A DNA stretch of 44,667 bases from JACRAR01 sp041674465 (GCA_041674465.1 JBAYVV010000015.1:1-44667), one strand, 5' to 3'; shown: positions 1 through 8,703, numbered from the stretch's first letter. The notes: a model not told the origin generated them from the letters alone. Made by a program: numbers and translations.

Positions 1-708
1 GCGTGTCCCTCGGATTCGATCGACTATGCCGTCATGGAGCGTTTGACCAAGGACGATCCGGCCAATTCACCTGCGGTGGTGATTCCGCTGTCTGCGCAAT
101 GGTCCGATGTCGGCGCCTGGAGCGCACTCTGGGACATCGGCAACAAGGACGACGCCGGCAATGTCATGCAGGGTGACATCCTGGCGGTCGACACGCAGGA
201 CAGCCTGTTGATTTCGCAGTCCCGCCTGGTCGCCAGTGTCGGCTTGCGCGATGCGGTGGTGGTGGAAACCCCGGATGCCGTCCTGGTGGCGCATCGCGAT
301 CGCATGCAGCAGGTCAAGGAGATCGTCGCCCGGCTCAAGGCGGAAAAACGTCCCGAATCGGATGCCCACCGCAAGGTGCATCGCCCGTGGGGCTGGTATG
401 ACAGCATCGATACCGGAGCGCGCTTCCAGGTCAAGCGCATTGTGGTCAGCCCCGGCGCCCAGCTCTCGGCCCAGATGCATCACCATCGCGCCGAGCATTG
501 GGTGGTGGTCAGCGGAACGGCCAAGGTGACGCGCGGCGAAGAGGTGTTCATCCTGTCGGAAAACCAGTCGACCTACATCCCGCTCGGCACCCTGCACCGC
601 CTCGAGAACCCGGGCAAGGTGCAACTGGAGATCATCGAAGTGCAATCCGGAACCTATCTGGGTGAAGACGACATCGTGCGCTTCGAGGACAACTACGGGC
701 GCGGGTAG
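1..708 (+). CDS. manC: Mannose-1-phosphate guanylyltransferase / mannose-6-phosphate isomerase, C-terminal part
   Basis: The 5' end lies outside the window; the frame is open from base 1. This is the C-terminal half (about 235 residues) of the bifunctional type II enzyme that makes GDP-mannose for exopolysaccharide or O-antigen. The first residues contain the SIDYAVME motif that closes the nucleotidyltransferase domain. The last 110 residues are the cupin isomerase domain, opening with RPWGWYDS and carrying the metal-binding stretch MHHHRAEHW, then the typical end IEVQSGTYLGEDDIVRFED. An internal ATG at 34 is not the true start because homology continues upstream of it. The family is normally about 470 residues. 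The product name is secure; the polysaccharide it serves cannot be told from this window. Confidence 0.95.
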   Translation, partial: ACPSDSIDYAVMERLTKDDPANSPAVVIPLSAQWSDVGAWSALWDIGNKDDAGNVMQGDILAVDTQDSLLISQSRLVASVGLRDAVVVETPDAVLVAHRDRMQQVKEIVARLKAEKRPESDAHRKVHRPWGWYDSIDTGARFQVKRIVVSPGAQLSAQMHHHRAEHWVVVSGTAKVTRGEEVFILSENQSTYIPLGTLHRLENPGKVQLEIIEVQSGTYLGEDDIVRFEDNYGRG

Positions 709-740
709 TAGCACCCAGAGACTACTTCTGGCACTAGTTC

Positions 741-1589
741 ATGACGATCACTGCCAACGAGTTGGTGAAAGACATTGACGGACTGGTCACCCTGCCGGAC
801 GTCTACATCCGCATCAACCGCCTGCTCGAGGACCCAAACAGTTCCACGGCCGATATCGCCAAGGCGGTCAGCCAGGACCCCTCCTTCACCCTGCGCCTGC
901 TGCGTGTCGCCAACAGCAGCCTGTACCGCTTCCCGGCCGCTGTCACCACCGCGGCCAAAGCCGTCTCGATCATCGGCACCGCCCAGATTCGCAGCCTGGC
1001 ACTGGCGATGTCGGTGGCAAAGAGCTTCGCCGGGATGCCCAACGAACTGGTCTCGATGGAAAACTTCTGGCGCCACAGCCTGTATTGCGCCCTGATCGCA
1101 CGGCTCCTGGCCAAGGAAGTGCGTCGCTGCGATCCGGATAGCCTGTTTACCGCGGGCCTGCTGCATGACATCGGCGAACTCGTGATTTTCAACCGCCTTC
1201 CCGAGCTTGCCAAAGATGCATTGCTGATGGTCCTGGACAACCAGGACGAAATGCCGGTCCACCTGGCCGAACGTGAAGTCATGGGTGTGGATCATGCCGA
1301 GGTCGGCGGCGAGCTGGCAAAGCATTGGAACCTACCTCCCCTGCTGCAGGAATGCATCGCCTATCATCATGACGTGGCCAGTGCCAAACAGCACCCGAGA
1401 GAAGTCGCGCTGGTGCACCTGGCCAACGTATTCGCGCTCATGGCGGAACTTGATAGTCTCGATCCAGGCGATGTCTCGCCGATCGATTCCCTCGCCTGGG
1501 AACTCACCGGGTTATCCGAAGATTGCACCGAGACAGTGGTACGCGAAGCACAAGCCGAAATCCAGGAGGCCGAGCAGTTGTTCTCCTGA
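741..1589 (+). CDS. HDOD domain protein
   Basis: A 282-residue protein made almost wholly of an HDOD domain (about residues 10-205), a family related to HD phosphohydrolases and common in bacterial signalling. The N-terminal part has the usual signature (LPDVYIRINRLLEDPNSS, then SQDPSFTLRLLRVANSS), and GLLHDIGEL retains an HD doublet; further histidines occur in DHAEVG and YHHD. No second output domain follows, so this is the stand-alone type. It lies 30 bases upstream of cheD on the same strand, which suggests a shared transcript and a link to chemotaxis or motility signalling, but that is inference. No strong ribosome binding site precedes the ATG. Confidence 0.85.
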   Translation: MTITANELVKDIDGLVTLPDVYIRINRLLEDPNSSTADIAKAVSQDPSFTLRLLRVANSSLYRFPAAVTTAAKAVSIIGTAQIRSLALAMSVAKSFAGMPNELVSMENFWRHSLYCALIARLLAKEVRRCDPDSLFTAGLLHDIGELVIFNRLPELAKDALLMVLDNQDEMPVHLAEREVMGVDHAEVGGELAKHWNLPPLLQECIAYHHDVASAKQHPREVALVHLANVFALMAELDSLDPGDVSPIDSLAWELTGLSEDCTETVVREAQAEIQEAEQLFS

Positions 1590-1619
1590 CGGCTGTCGCG
1601 ACCGCCACCAACTCCGATC

Positions 1620-2270
1620 ATGGCCACCCTCCAAGACCTGGACCGCCCCGCACCACCTCCGGTATTGCCGGGGTTTGAGCATGTCCGGCGTTCCTGGAAT
1701 GCCACCTATGCCAGCTATGCCGCCAGAATACTGCCGGGCGAATACTACGTGACCAAATCTGAGGAAGGCGTTTACACCACACTCGGATCATGCATCTCCG
1801 CCTGTATCCGGGATCGCGTGACAGGCTTGGGCGGCATGAATCATTTCATGCTGCCGGCCTCGGTCAAGGACGAACCTGAAGCCTGGACGGCCACCGGCCT
1901 GGGTGCCGCCACCCGCTATGGCAACTACGCCATGGAACATCTCATCAATGTGATCTTGCGCAATGGCGGCCAGCGGCAAAACCTCGAGGTGAAAATTTTC
2001 GGCGGCGGCCGCGTGCTGGCCAACATGACCGATGTCGGCCTGCGCAATATCAAGTTTGTGCGTGACTATCTCAAGACCGAGAAGCTCCCGGTGATCGCCG
2101 AGGATGTCGGCGAGGTCTTCCCGCGCATGGTGGTGTTTTTCCCCAGCACGGGTCTGGCGAAAGTGAAGCGACTGCGCTCGCTCCACAACAACGTCATCGT
2201 CAACCAGGAAAAGGCCTACGTCGAACAACTGGTGCAAAAGCCCGTGGGCGGCGAGGTCGAACTGTTTTAG
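1620..2270 (+). CDS. cheD: Chemoreceptor glutamine deamidase CheD
   Basis: A 216-residue CheD. The family deamidates specific glutamines of methyl-accepting chemotaxis proteins and so tunes chemotactic adaptation in the cytoplasm. The TLGSCIS motif carries the catalytic Cys58, and GGMNHFMLP carries the catalytic His75; KIFGGG follows at about residue 122. It is longer than stand-alone archaeal or Thermotoga CheD (about 160 residues), as is usual in proteobacteria, with N- and C-terminal extensions. No cheB, cheR or receptor gene is nearby, so it works in trans with a chemotaxis cluster elsewhere. Its stop codon overlaps the stop of the converging tag gene by four bases. Confidence 0.95.
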   Translation: MATLQDLDRPAPPPVLPGFEHVRRSWNATYASYAARILPGEYYVTKSEEGVYTTLGSCISACIRDRVTGLGGMNHFMLPASVKDEPEAWTATGLGAATRYGNYAMEHLINVILRNGGQRQNLEVKIFGGGRVLANMTDVGLRNIKFVRDYLKTEKLPVIAEDVGEVFPRMVVFFPSTGLAKVKRLRSLHNNVIVNQEKAYVEQLVQKPVGGEVELF

Positions 2271-2833
2271 CCCGGCTTGAGTTCCCGATAACGGTAGCAG
2301 TCGAGCAGGTGGTCATTGACCAACCCCACGGCCTGCATCAATGAATAGCAGATGGTCGGGCCGACGAACTTGAAGCCCTGTTGCGCAAGATCCTTCGACA
2401 GCGCAACTGACAGCGGTGTTTGCGCCGGCATTTCCGCAAGGCTGCGCCAGCGATTGTGAATTGGTCGGCCATCGACAAACTGCCATAAATAGCTGTCAAA
2501 GCTGCCGTATTTTTCTTGCAGGAGCAGAAATTTCTGGGCATTGTTGATGGCTGCGGCGATCTTCAATCGGTTACGGACGATCCCTGGATTATCAAGCAAG
2601 CGCTCGACCTTCTGCTGATCGTAACCGGCCACCTTGAGCGGATCGAAGCCATCGAAAGCAGCGCGATAGTTGTCGCGCTTCCTGAGAATGCTGATCCACG
2701 ACAATCCGGCCTGGGCACCCTCAAGAATCAGGAACTCGAACAGCGCATTGTCGTCATGCAGCGGCACGCCCCATTCAAGGTCGTGATAAGCAACGTAGAG
2801 CGGATCGTCACCGCACCAGGGGCAGCGCTTCAA
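2267..2833 (-). CDS. tag: DNA-3-methyladenine glycosylase I
   Basis: A 188-residue Tag protein, a base-excision repair glycosylase that removes 3-methyladenine from alkylated DNA. The four zinc ligands known from the E. coli enzyme fall at the same numbers here: Cys4, His17, His175 and Cys179. The N-terminus reads MKRCPWCGDDPLYVAYHDLEWG-like, as expected. The start codon is TTG; it overlaps the upstream gene's stop in the sequence TTGA, and a GGAG six bases upstream serves as ribosome binding site. It therefore appears translationally coupled to the patZ-like gene. The end overlaps cheD's end tail to tail. Confidence 0.95.
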   Translation of the reverse strand: MKRCPWCGDDPLYVAYHDLEWGVPLHDDNALFEFLILEGAQAGLSWISILRKRDNYRAAFDGFDPLKVAGYDQQKVERLLDNPGIVRNRLKIAAAINNAQKFLLLQEKYGSFDSYLWQFVDGRPIHNRWRSLAEMPAQTPLSVALSKDLAQQGFKFVGPTICYSLMQAVGLVNDHLLDCYRYRELKPG

Positions 2834-5529
2834 TTGAGCTCCAATACGCCGCGTTTCAGTCCGGAGTCCTCGGGATGCGGAGAGAGGACGAAGCCGAGTT
2901 CGCTGACAAACTTCAGCATGCGCCGGTTTTCGGAGAGAAATTCGCCATACATGTATTTGAGCCTGCCGTGGGTTCTGGCGGCATCGATCAATACACCGAT
3001 GAGGCGTCGCGCAAGACCCTTGCCCTGCCAGGAATCGGCGACGACGATGGCAAACTCGCAGGACTCGCCATCGGGATTGGTGGCGTAGCGCGCCACGCCG
3101 ACTTCCTGTTCGGTGCCATCCTGTTCGATCGTGGCGACAAAAGCCATCTCGCGGTCGTAATCGATCTGTGTCAGGCGGATCAGTTGTCCCTGGGATAACT
3201 CGCGGATGGTGTTCATGAAACGGAAATATTTTGATTCGGCCGAAAGTCCCTTGACGAACTCCTGCTCCAGGTTGGCGTCCTCCGGCCGGATTGGACGTAT
3301 CGTGACATTCTGTCCATCCTTGCTCAGGTAACCTGTCTCCATGTGCGAAGGATAGGGGTGAATCGCCATGTGCGCATAGCGGCCGACGGAAGCTGGCAAA
3401 CGCACGATGGAGATACTGGCGTCAACAGCAACGGCGCCGTTTTCGTCCACGATCAGCGGATTGATGTTGAGTTCGCGAATCCAGGGCAATTCGCAAACCA
3501 TTTCCGACAAGCGCAGCAGCACCGTCTCGATGGCCTCCAGATCCACCGGCTGCATGCTGCGAATCGCACCGAGACGCGCCACGGATGTTGCCGAGTGCAG
3601 CATGTCGGCAACTAGAAAGTGGTTAAGGGGCGGCAGTGCGACAACGCGTTCCTTGTTGGCCTTGCTGAACTCGAACTCCACTCCGCCGGGTCCGAGGGTG
3701 ATGAAGGGACCGAAGATCAGGTCCTGCATCATGCCCACCATCAACTCGCGACCATGGGGCTTGATGATCATCGGCTCGATGGAAATGCCGTTGATATTGG
3801 CGTCCGGACGATTCTTCCGGACCTGAACGATGATGTCATGGTAGGCCTCGCGCACTTCGTCGAGGCTGGCCAGATTAAGGCGAACGCCGCCGTAGTCGCT
3901 CTTGTGGGTGATTTGCCGCGAATCGACCTTCATCACCACGGGCAGGCCAATTTCTTCGGCCAGCAGCAACGCTTCCTCCACCGAATGCGCCACCATGGTC
4001 CGCGCAATCGGAATGTGGAAAGCCGCGAGCAGCGCTTTCGATTCCATCTCGCTCAACACCTGGCGGCCTTCCTGCAATGCCGTCTCGATCAGCAGCCGGG
4101 CACTATCCAGGCTCGGCTCCAGTTCGTGGGAAAGCGCCCCGGGCGTCTGCATCAACAGCTTCTGGTTGCGGTAATAGTTGCTGATATGCGAGAACAATTC
4201 GACTGCAGGCTCCGGCGTACGGAACGTCGGGATGCCGGCGCCCTTGAACAGCCTGCGTGCTTCTTGCACCTGCGCTTCGCCCATCCAGCAAGTCACCAGG
4301 GGCTTGTCCGATTGCCGCGCCAGTTCAATCACTTCACGGGCGGTCTGGGTTGGGTCGGTAAGCGCTTGCGGCGTCAGGATCACCAGAAGGCCATCCACAT
4401 TGTCGTCCGCCTGGCAGGCCGACACAGTGGCTGAAAATCTTTGCGGGTCGGCGTCGCCGATCAGGTCAATCGGATTGGCGCGCCGGGAAATCGGCGGCAG
4501 GATCTGATCCAGTTTGGCGCAGGTCGCGGCGTTGAGCTTGGCCAGCGGGATGCCGATGTCGGCTGCATGGTCCGCCGCCATCACGCCCGGTCCCCCGCCA
4601 TTGGTGATGATCGCCAGACGGTTGCCGCGCGGGCGAAAATGGGCGAACAACGCGCTGGCAGCCGCGTACATCTGCCCGACGCTGTTCAGGCGCACCACCC
4701 CGGAACGACGCAAGGCGGCTTCGAATACGTCGTCGGCACCAAGCAAGGCGCCGCTGTGGGAATGCGCAGCCGCCTCGCCGACCGGATTGCGCCCGACTTT
4801 GATCAGCAGGACCGGCTTGCAGCGCGCCGCCGCACGCAATCCGCTCATGAAGCGCCGCGAATTCCGGATGCCCTCGATGTACAGAAAAATGTTTTCCGTC
4901 TTGGGGTCGGAGACCAGATAATCGAGCGCTTCGCCGAACTCGACATCGCTCGAAGTGCCCAGCGACACCACGGACGAGAAACCGATATTGTTGGGCAATG
5001 CCCAGTCAAGGATGGCATTGCACAAGGCGCCCGACTGGGATACCAGCCCGATGCTGCCGGGCTTGGCGCTGACGTTGGCAAAATTGAGGTTGATTCCCGC
5101 GCCTGGACGCATGATGCCCAGGCTATCCGGGCCGAGTACGCGCATCCGATAGCGGCGCGCAGTCTCCAGCACGACTTGCTCAAGCGTCTTTCCCTTGGCA
5201 TCAGTTTCCGAAAAACCGCCGTAAATGATGATGACGTTGCGCGTGCCGGCGCGGCCACAGGCTTCAACAACCTCCGGAACAGTCTGTGTCTTGGTGCAAA
5301 TCACCGCGACATCGATTTTCTGCGGGATGCTCTCGGGCGTGGGATAAGTAGGCTGGCCAAAAATTGTCTTGTGCTTGGGATTGACCAAGAACAACTGCCC
5401 CTTGTATTCCATGTCAAGCATGTTGCGAACCATGGTCAGGCCGACCGAATCCGGGGTTTCGGATGCGCCGATGATGGCAATCGATTTCGGCTCAAACAGC
5501 GGAGTCAGGTAATGTTTTTCGTAGCTCAT
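2830..5529 (-). CDS. ADP-forming acyl-CoA synthetase fused to GNAT acetyltransferase (PatZ/Pat-like)
   Basis: An 899-residue fusion of the protein lysine acetyltransferase Pat/PatZ type. In order: CoA-binding domain (about 8-130, with IAIIGASETPDSVG), ligase-CoA domain (about 150-290), ATP-grasp domain (about 490-700), and a C-terminal GNAT domain (about 730-890) with the acetyl-CoA loop SWQGKGLA. Members acetylate metabolic enzymes such as acetyl-CoA synthetase. Here the synthetase half keeps a histidine in AHSHSGAL (His258), the position phosphorylated in active ADP-forming synthetases, so the ligase may also be catalytic. I chose the ATG at 5529; an upstream TTG at 5571 would add 14 unlikely residues. 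The gene is coupled to tag downstream. Confidence 0.9.
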   Translation of the reverse strand: MSYEKHYLTPLFEPKSIAIIGASETPDSVGLTMVRNMLDMEYKGQLFLVNPKHKTIFGQPTYPTPESIPQKIDVAVICTKTQTVPEVVEACGRAGTRNVIIIYGGFSETDAKGKTLEQVVLETARRYRMRVLGPDSLGIMRPGAGINLNFANVSAKPGSIGLVSQSGALCNAILDWALPNNIGFSSVVSLGTSSDVEFGEALDYLVSDPKTENIFLYIEGIRNSRRFMSGLRAAARCKPVLLIKVGRNPVGEAAAHSHSGALLGADDVFEAALRRSGVVRLNSVGQMYAAASALFAHFRPRGNRLAIITNGGGPGVMAADHAADIGIPLAKLNAATCAKLDQILPPISRRANPIDLIGDADPQRFSATVSACQADDNVDGLLVILTPQALTDPTQTAREVIELARQSDKPLVTCWMGEAQVQEARRLFKGAGIPTFRTPEPAVELFSHISNYYRNQKLLMQTPGALSHELEPSLDSARLLIETALQEGRQVLSEMESKALLAAFHIPIARTMVAHSVEEALLLAEEIGLPVVMKVDSRQITHKSDYGGVRLNLASLDEVREAYHDIIVQVRKNRPDANINGISIEPMIIKPHGRELMVGMMQDLIFGPFITLGPGGVEFEFSKANKERVVALPPLNHFLVADMLHSATSVARLGAIRSMQPVDLEAIETVLLRLSEMVCELPWIRELNINPLIVDENGAVAVDASISIVRLPASVGRYAHMAIHPYPSHMETGYLSKDGQNVTIRPIRPEDANLEQEFVKGLSAESKYFRFMNTIRELSQGQLIRLTQIDYDREMAFVATIEQDGTEQEVGVARYATNPDGESCEFAIVVADSWQGKGLARRLIGVLIDAARTHGRLKYMYGEFLSENRRMLKFVSELGFVLSPHPEDSGLKRGVLELN

Positions 5530-5672
5530 GGAGCAACGCCGTCGTGGGCAATTGAATATTGCAGTGCACAACAGAATACCACCAAGTTATACACATTTAT
5601 CCGCCCTGACTTTATATTTTGTATCTCATGGATGCGTGAAATCTGTGCCAATTCACGTTATTCTGCGAAGTT

Positions 5673-6269
5673 ATGGTCGATGACACGCAAAATTTACACG
5701 GAGCCACATCTGCACCCGGGGACCCCACATTGGTGCCGGCTACACTCTCACCCTCGCCCTGGGTTCAGCGCTTCGCCTCCTTGATTCCGGCCGGGGGACA
5801 AGTGTTGGATTTGGCCTGCGGCCACGGCCGGCATTCGCGCTTTTTAGCCCGCCTCGGCTATGTCGTCGAAGCGGTCGATCGCAATGCCGAAGCGCTGGCG
5901 ACGCTTGGTGACATGCCCGGCATTGTCACTCGCTGCGCCGATCTCGAAGACGGACCCTGGCCCTACAGCGGCCGGCTTTTCGCCGGAATTGTGGTCACCA
6001 ATTACCTCTGGCGGCCGCTTCTTCCGCATCTGATGGCGGCGCTGGACAAGGGCAGCGTCCTGATCTACGAAACCTTCATGCTCGGCAACGAGCGTTTTGG
6101 CCAGCCGTCGAACCCCGCCTTCCTGTTGCGTCCGGACGAACTGCGCCACGTCATCCGTCAGCGCCTGGAACTGATTGCCTTCGAGCAGGGCGAAATCTCC
6201 TCGCCTCGCCCTGCCATGGTTCAGCGTCTCTGCGCGGTACGCGTCGGACCGTTGCGTCTTCCAGAATGA
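5673..6269 (+). CDS. Class I SAM-dependent methyltransferase (TehB-like)
   Basis: A 198-residue small methyltransferase. Motif I reads VLDLACGHGRHSRFLA (about residues 47-62), followed by an acidic residue at the end of strand 2 (VEAVDRNAEAL), the arrangement that binds S-adenosylmethionine. The pattern resembles TehB/tellurite-resistance-type and methyltransferase-25 proteins; the substrate is not predictable. The gene starts about 140 bases from the divergent patZ-like gene and ends 17 bases before rimO, so it may be co-transcribed with rimO. A GCGAAG a few bases upstream of the ATG is only a weak ribosome binding site. Confidence 0.85.
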   Translation: MVDDTQNLHGATSAPGDPTLVPATLSPSPWVQRFASLIPAGGQVLDLACGHGRHSRFLARLGYVVEAVDRNAEALATLGDMPGIVTRCADLEDGPWPYSGRLFAGIVVTNYLWRPLLPHLMAALDKGSVLIYETFMLGNERFGQPSNPAFLLRPDELRHVIRQRLELIAFEQGEISSPRPAMVQRLCAVRVGPLRLPE

Positions 6270-6286
6270 AAGCGCCAGTCTGACTC

Positions 6287-7627
6287 ATGAGTAAAAGCAT
6301 CGGCATGATCTCTCTGGGTTGCCCGAAAGCTTCGGTCGACTCGGAACAAATCCTCACACGCCTGCGTAGCGAGGGCTACACCATCTCCAGCAGCTATCAG
6401 GGTGCGGATCTGGTGGTGGTGAATACCTGCGGGTTCATCGATGCGGCGGTCGCCGAATCGCTGGAGGCGATCGGCGAGGCCCTGGCCGAAAATGGCAAGG
6501 TGATTGTCACGGGCTGTCTCGGCGCCAAGGGCGACATCGTCAGGCAAACCCATCCGCGCGTGCTCGCCGTCACTGGCCCGCATGCCGCACAGGAAGTGCT
6601 GGCAGCGGTGCATGCACACCTGCCGCCCTCATTTGACAAAATCGATGGCCCATTCGAGGATCTGGTGCCCCCGCAAGGCGTGCGTCTGACGCCGCAGCAT
6701 TACGCCTATCTGAAAATTTCGGAAGGATGCAATCATCGCTGCACCTTCTGCATCATTCCCAGCCTGCGCGGCGATCTGATCAGTCGGCCGATCGGTGAAG
6801 TGCTGCGCGAGGCGGAAATCCTCGCCGAAGCCGGGGTGAAGGAACTGCTGATCATTTCGCAGGACACCAGCGCTTACGGTGTCGACATCAAATACCGCAC
6901 CGGGTTCTGGAACGGCCGGCCGCTCAAGACGAGGCTGCATGAACTGTGCCGTGCCCTGGGTGAACTCGGCATCTGGGTCAGGCTGCACTACGTCTATCCC
7001 TATCCCAGCGTCGACCAGTTGGTGCCGCTGATGGCCGAAGGTGCAATCCTGCCTTATCTCGACGTGCCGTTTCAGCACGCCAGCCCGCGCATTCTGAACC
7101 TCATGCAGCGCCCGGCCAGCAGCGAGAACAATCTGGAGCGCATCAAGGCCTGGCGCGCCGTCTGCCCGGACATCACGATCCGCAGCACCTTCATCACCGG
7201 CTTTCCCGGCGAAACCGAGGCCGAGTTCGAAGAGTTGCTCGCGTTCCTCGAAACCGCGCAGCTCGACCGGGTCGGCGCTTTCGCTTATTCACCGGTCGCC
7301 GGCGCTGCTGCCAACGAATTGCCTGGCGCATTGCCCGAAGCAGTGCGTGAAGAACGGCGGCGGATATTAATGGAGTTTCAGGAGGACATCAGCACGCGCC
7401 GCCTCGAAGAAAAAATCGGCCGCACGCTCGAGGTGCTGGTCGATGAGGTCGACGAAGAAGGCGCAATCGCCCGCACCCAGGGCGATGCCCCGGAAATCGA
7501 CGGCCTGGTGTATATCACTGACGGTCAGGATCTCGAAGTAGGAGAGTTCGCCCGGGTGCAGGTCACCGATTGCGATGTGCATGATCTGTATGCTCTGACG
7601 GAACATTCGGCAACAACAGCCACCTGA
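6287..7627 (+). CDS. rimO: Ribosomal protein S12 methylthiotransferase RimO
   Basis: A 446-residue radical SAM methylthiotransferase that puts a methylthio group on an aspartate of ribosomal protein S12. The N-terminal UPF0004 domain begins SIGMISLGCPKASVDSE with Cys at the first cluster ligand. The radical SAM motif CNHRCTFC gives Cys148, Cys152 and Cys155, followed by PSLRGDLISRP, typical of RimO rather than MiaB. A C-terminal TRAM domain is present. Length is normal for the family. The start ATG lies 17 bases after the upstream methyltransferase gene. Confidence 0.97.
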   Translation: MSKSIGMISLGCPKASVDSEQILTRLRSEGYTISSSYQGADLVVVNTCGFIDAAVAESLEAIGEALAENGKVIVTGCLGAKGDIVRQTHPRVLAVTGPHAAQEVLAAVHAHLPPSFDKIDGPFEDLVPPQGVRLTPQHYAYLKISEGCNHRCTFCIIPSLRGDLISRPIGEVLREAEILAEAGVKELLIISQDTSAYGVDIKYRTGFWNGRPLKTRLHELCRALGELGIWVRLHYVYPYPSVDQLVPLMAEGAILPYLDVPFQHASPRILNLMQRPASSENNLERIKAWRAVCPDITIRSTFITGFPGETEAEFEELLAFLETAQLDRVGAFAYSPVAGAAANELPGALPEAVREERRRILMEFQEDISTRRLEEKIGRTLEVLVDEVDEEGAIARTQGDAPEIDGLVYITDGQDLEVGEFARVQVTDCDVHDLYALTEHSATTAT

Positions 7628-7654
7628 AATCGCGGCTTGAAGTGCTTGCGGGTT

Positions 7655-7679
7655 GGTGATATAAATCACGATATATACC
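7655..7679. promoter_or_regulatory. Palindromic operator candidate upstream of vapBC
   Basis: The core GTGAT-ATAA-ATCAC (7656-7669) is a perfect 5-bp inverted repeat with a 4-bp spacer. It sits in a looser larger symmetry running from GGTGATATA to TATATACC, in an AT-rich pocket 22-46 bases before the vapB start. VapB-type antitoxins usually bind such palindromes with VapC to repress their own operon. This role is inferred from position and symmetry. Confidence 0.55.
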
Positions 7680-7700
7680 GTCCCGCTAAGGAGCCCCGCC

Positions 7701-7955
7701 ATGCAAACCGCCAAGTTGTTCAAGAACGGCCGCAGCCAAGCCGTGCGCCTGCCGGTCGAGTTCCGTTTCGAAGGCGACGAAGTGCTGATCCGGCGCGATC
7801 CGGACACCGGCGACGTCATCCTGAGTCCGCGCAACCGCAAGTTCTCGGAGTGGTTGAAACTGCGCGACAAGCTGATCGCCGAGGCACCCGAGGAATTCGA
7901 TGATTTCGAGATACCGCGCGACCCCGCACCGCCCAGCGAGCGGGACTGGCCGTGA
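7701..7955 (+). CDS. vapB: Antitoxin VapB, AbrB/SpoVT family
   Basis: An 84-residue antitoxin. The first 45 residues form a swapped-hairpin AbrB DNA-binding domain (QTAKLFKNGRSQAVRLPVEF, then EVLIRRDPDTGDVIL), and the acidic, proline-rich tail (PEEFDDFEIPRDPAPP) is the part that typically wraps and blocks the toxin. AAGGAG lies 7 bases upstream of the ATG. The stop overlaps the GTG start of vapC in GTGA, which indicates translational coupling. The gene is expected to repress the operon through the palindrome just upstream. Confidence 0.9.
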   Translation: MQTAKLFKNGRSQAVRLPVEFRFEGDEVLIRRDPDTGDVILSPRNRKFSEWLKLRDKLIAEAPEEFDDFEIPRDPAPPSERDWP

Positions 7956-8368
7956 GCGGCGCTTATCCCTACATGCTGGACACCAATGCCGCCTCGACAC
8001 TGATCCGAGGCCGGGCCGGCCCGGCCCTGCAAAGGCTGATGACGGAATATGGCGCCTGCATCTCGGTGATTACCGAGGCCGAACTGCGCTTCGGCGTGAA
8101 GCGCCGGCCCGAGGCTACTCGCCTGGCCAAGGCCGTCGAGGTTTTCCTGCAGGACGTTCCCAGCCTGCCCTGGACATCCGTCACGGCAGAAATCTACGCC
8201 GAACAGCGCACCCGCATGGAAATCCAGGGCATAGGCTTGTCGGCCATGGACCTGCTCATCGCCGCCCACGCCATGGCCGAAAAATGTACCCTCGTCAGCG
8301 CCGACCACGCCTTCACCCAGCTGCCCGGCCTGCGCGTGCTCGACTGGTCGTCCCCACCCAAACCCTAG
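7952..8368 (+). CDS. vapC: PIN-domain ribonuclease toxin VapC
   Basis: A 138-residue PIN-domain toxin; VapC proteins cleave specific RNAs such as initiator tRNA or the sarcin-ricin loop. The four acidic residues expected to hold the metal are visible: Asp10 (MLDTNAAS), Glu44 (ITEAELRFG), Asp100 (SAMDLLIAAHA) and Asp118 (SADHAF). The start is GTG and overlaps the vapB stop. The set of residues is complete, so the toxin looks functional. The RNA target is not predictable from sequence. Confidence 0.92.
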   Translation: MSGAYPYMLDTNAASTLIRGRAGPALQRLMTEYGACISVITEAELRFGVKRRPEATRLAKAVEVFLQDVPSLPWTSVTAEIYAEQRTRMEIQGIGLSAMDLLIAAHAMAEKCTLVSADHAFTQLPGLRVLDWSSPPKP

Positions 8369-8380
8369 GCACGACAGCCC

Positions 8381-8677
8381 ATGACTACCGCCGACATCGT
8401 CGCCAAGCTTTGGAATCTCTGCAACATTCTCAAGGACGAGGGCGTTACCTACCACCAGTACGTCACCGAGCTGACCTATCTGCTGTTCCTCAAGATGGCC
8501 GAGGAAACCGGCACCGAGGATCAATTGCCCAAGGGCCACCGCTGGGCCGACCTCGAAGCCCGCGCCGCGCCGGATCGGCTGCCAGTCAACCGATGCGTGG
8601 GCGCGGCAGGAAAGTGGTGGCGCCATGAAACAATGCTCGATTACAGAAGTCGGCTGTTGGCAGCACTGCAATCGTAA
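8381..8677 (+). pseudogene. hsdM: Truncated HsdM (type I restriction-modification methyltransferase) remnant
   Basis: The first 65 or so residues match the start of type I modification subunits: TTADIVAKLWNLCNILKDEG, then YHQYVTELTYLLFLKMAEETGTEDQLP and HRWADLEARA. After about base 8575 the similarity stops and the frame runs on for some 35 unrelated residues to a stop. HsdM is normally about 500 residues, so the catalytic part is gone. No hsdS or hsdR follows. It begins 13 bases after vapC. I see no insertion sequence ends at the break. It is either a deletion scar of a former restriction locus or a small decayed leftover brought in with the island. Confidence 0.8.
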
Positions 8678-8703
8678 TGCCATTGAAGACAGGAACCCCT
8701 CTC

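Noticed and set aside
3619..5784. Long open frames on the plus strand opposite the patZ-like gene
   Set aside because: They are antisense shadows of a clearly conserved gene in high-GC DNA and show no domain, start site or sensible composition.
7367..8683. A 438-codon minus-strand frame across rimO, vapBC and the hsdM scar
   Set aside because: It covers three recognised genes antisense and has no family features.
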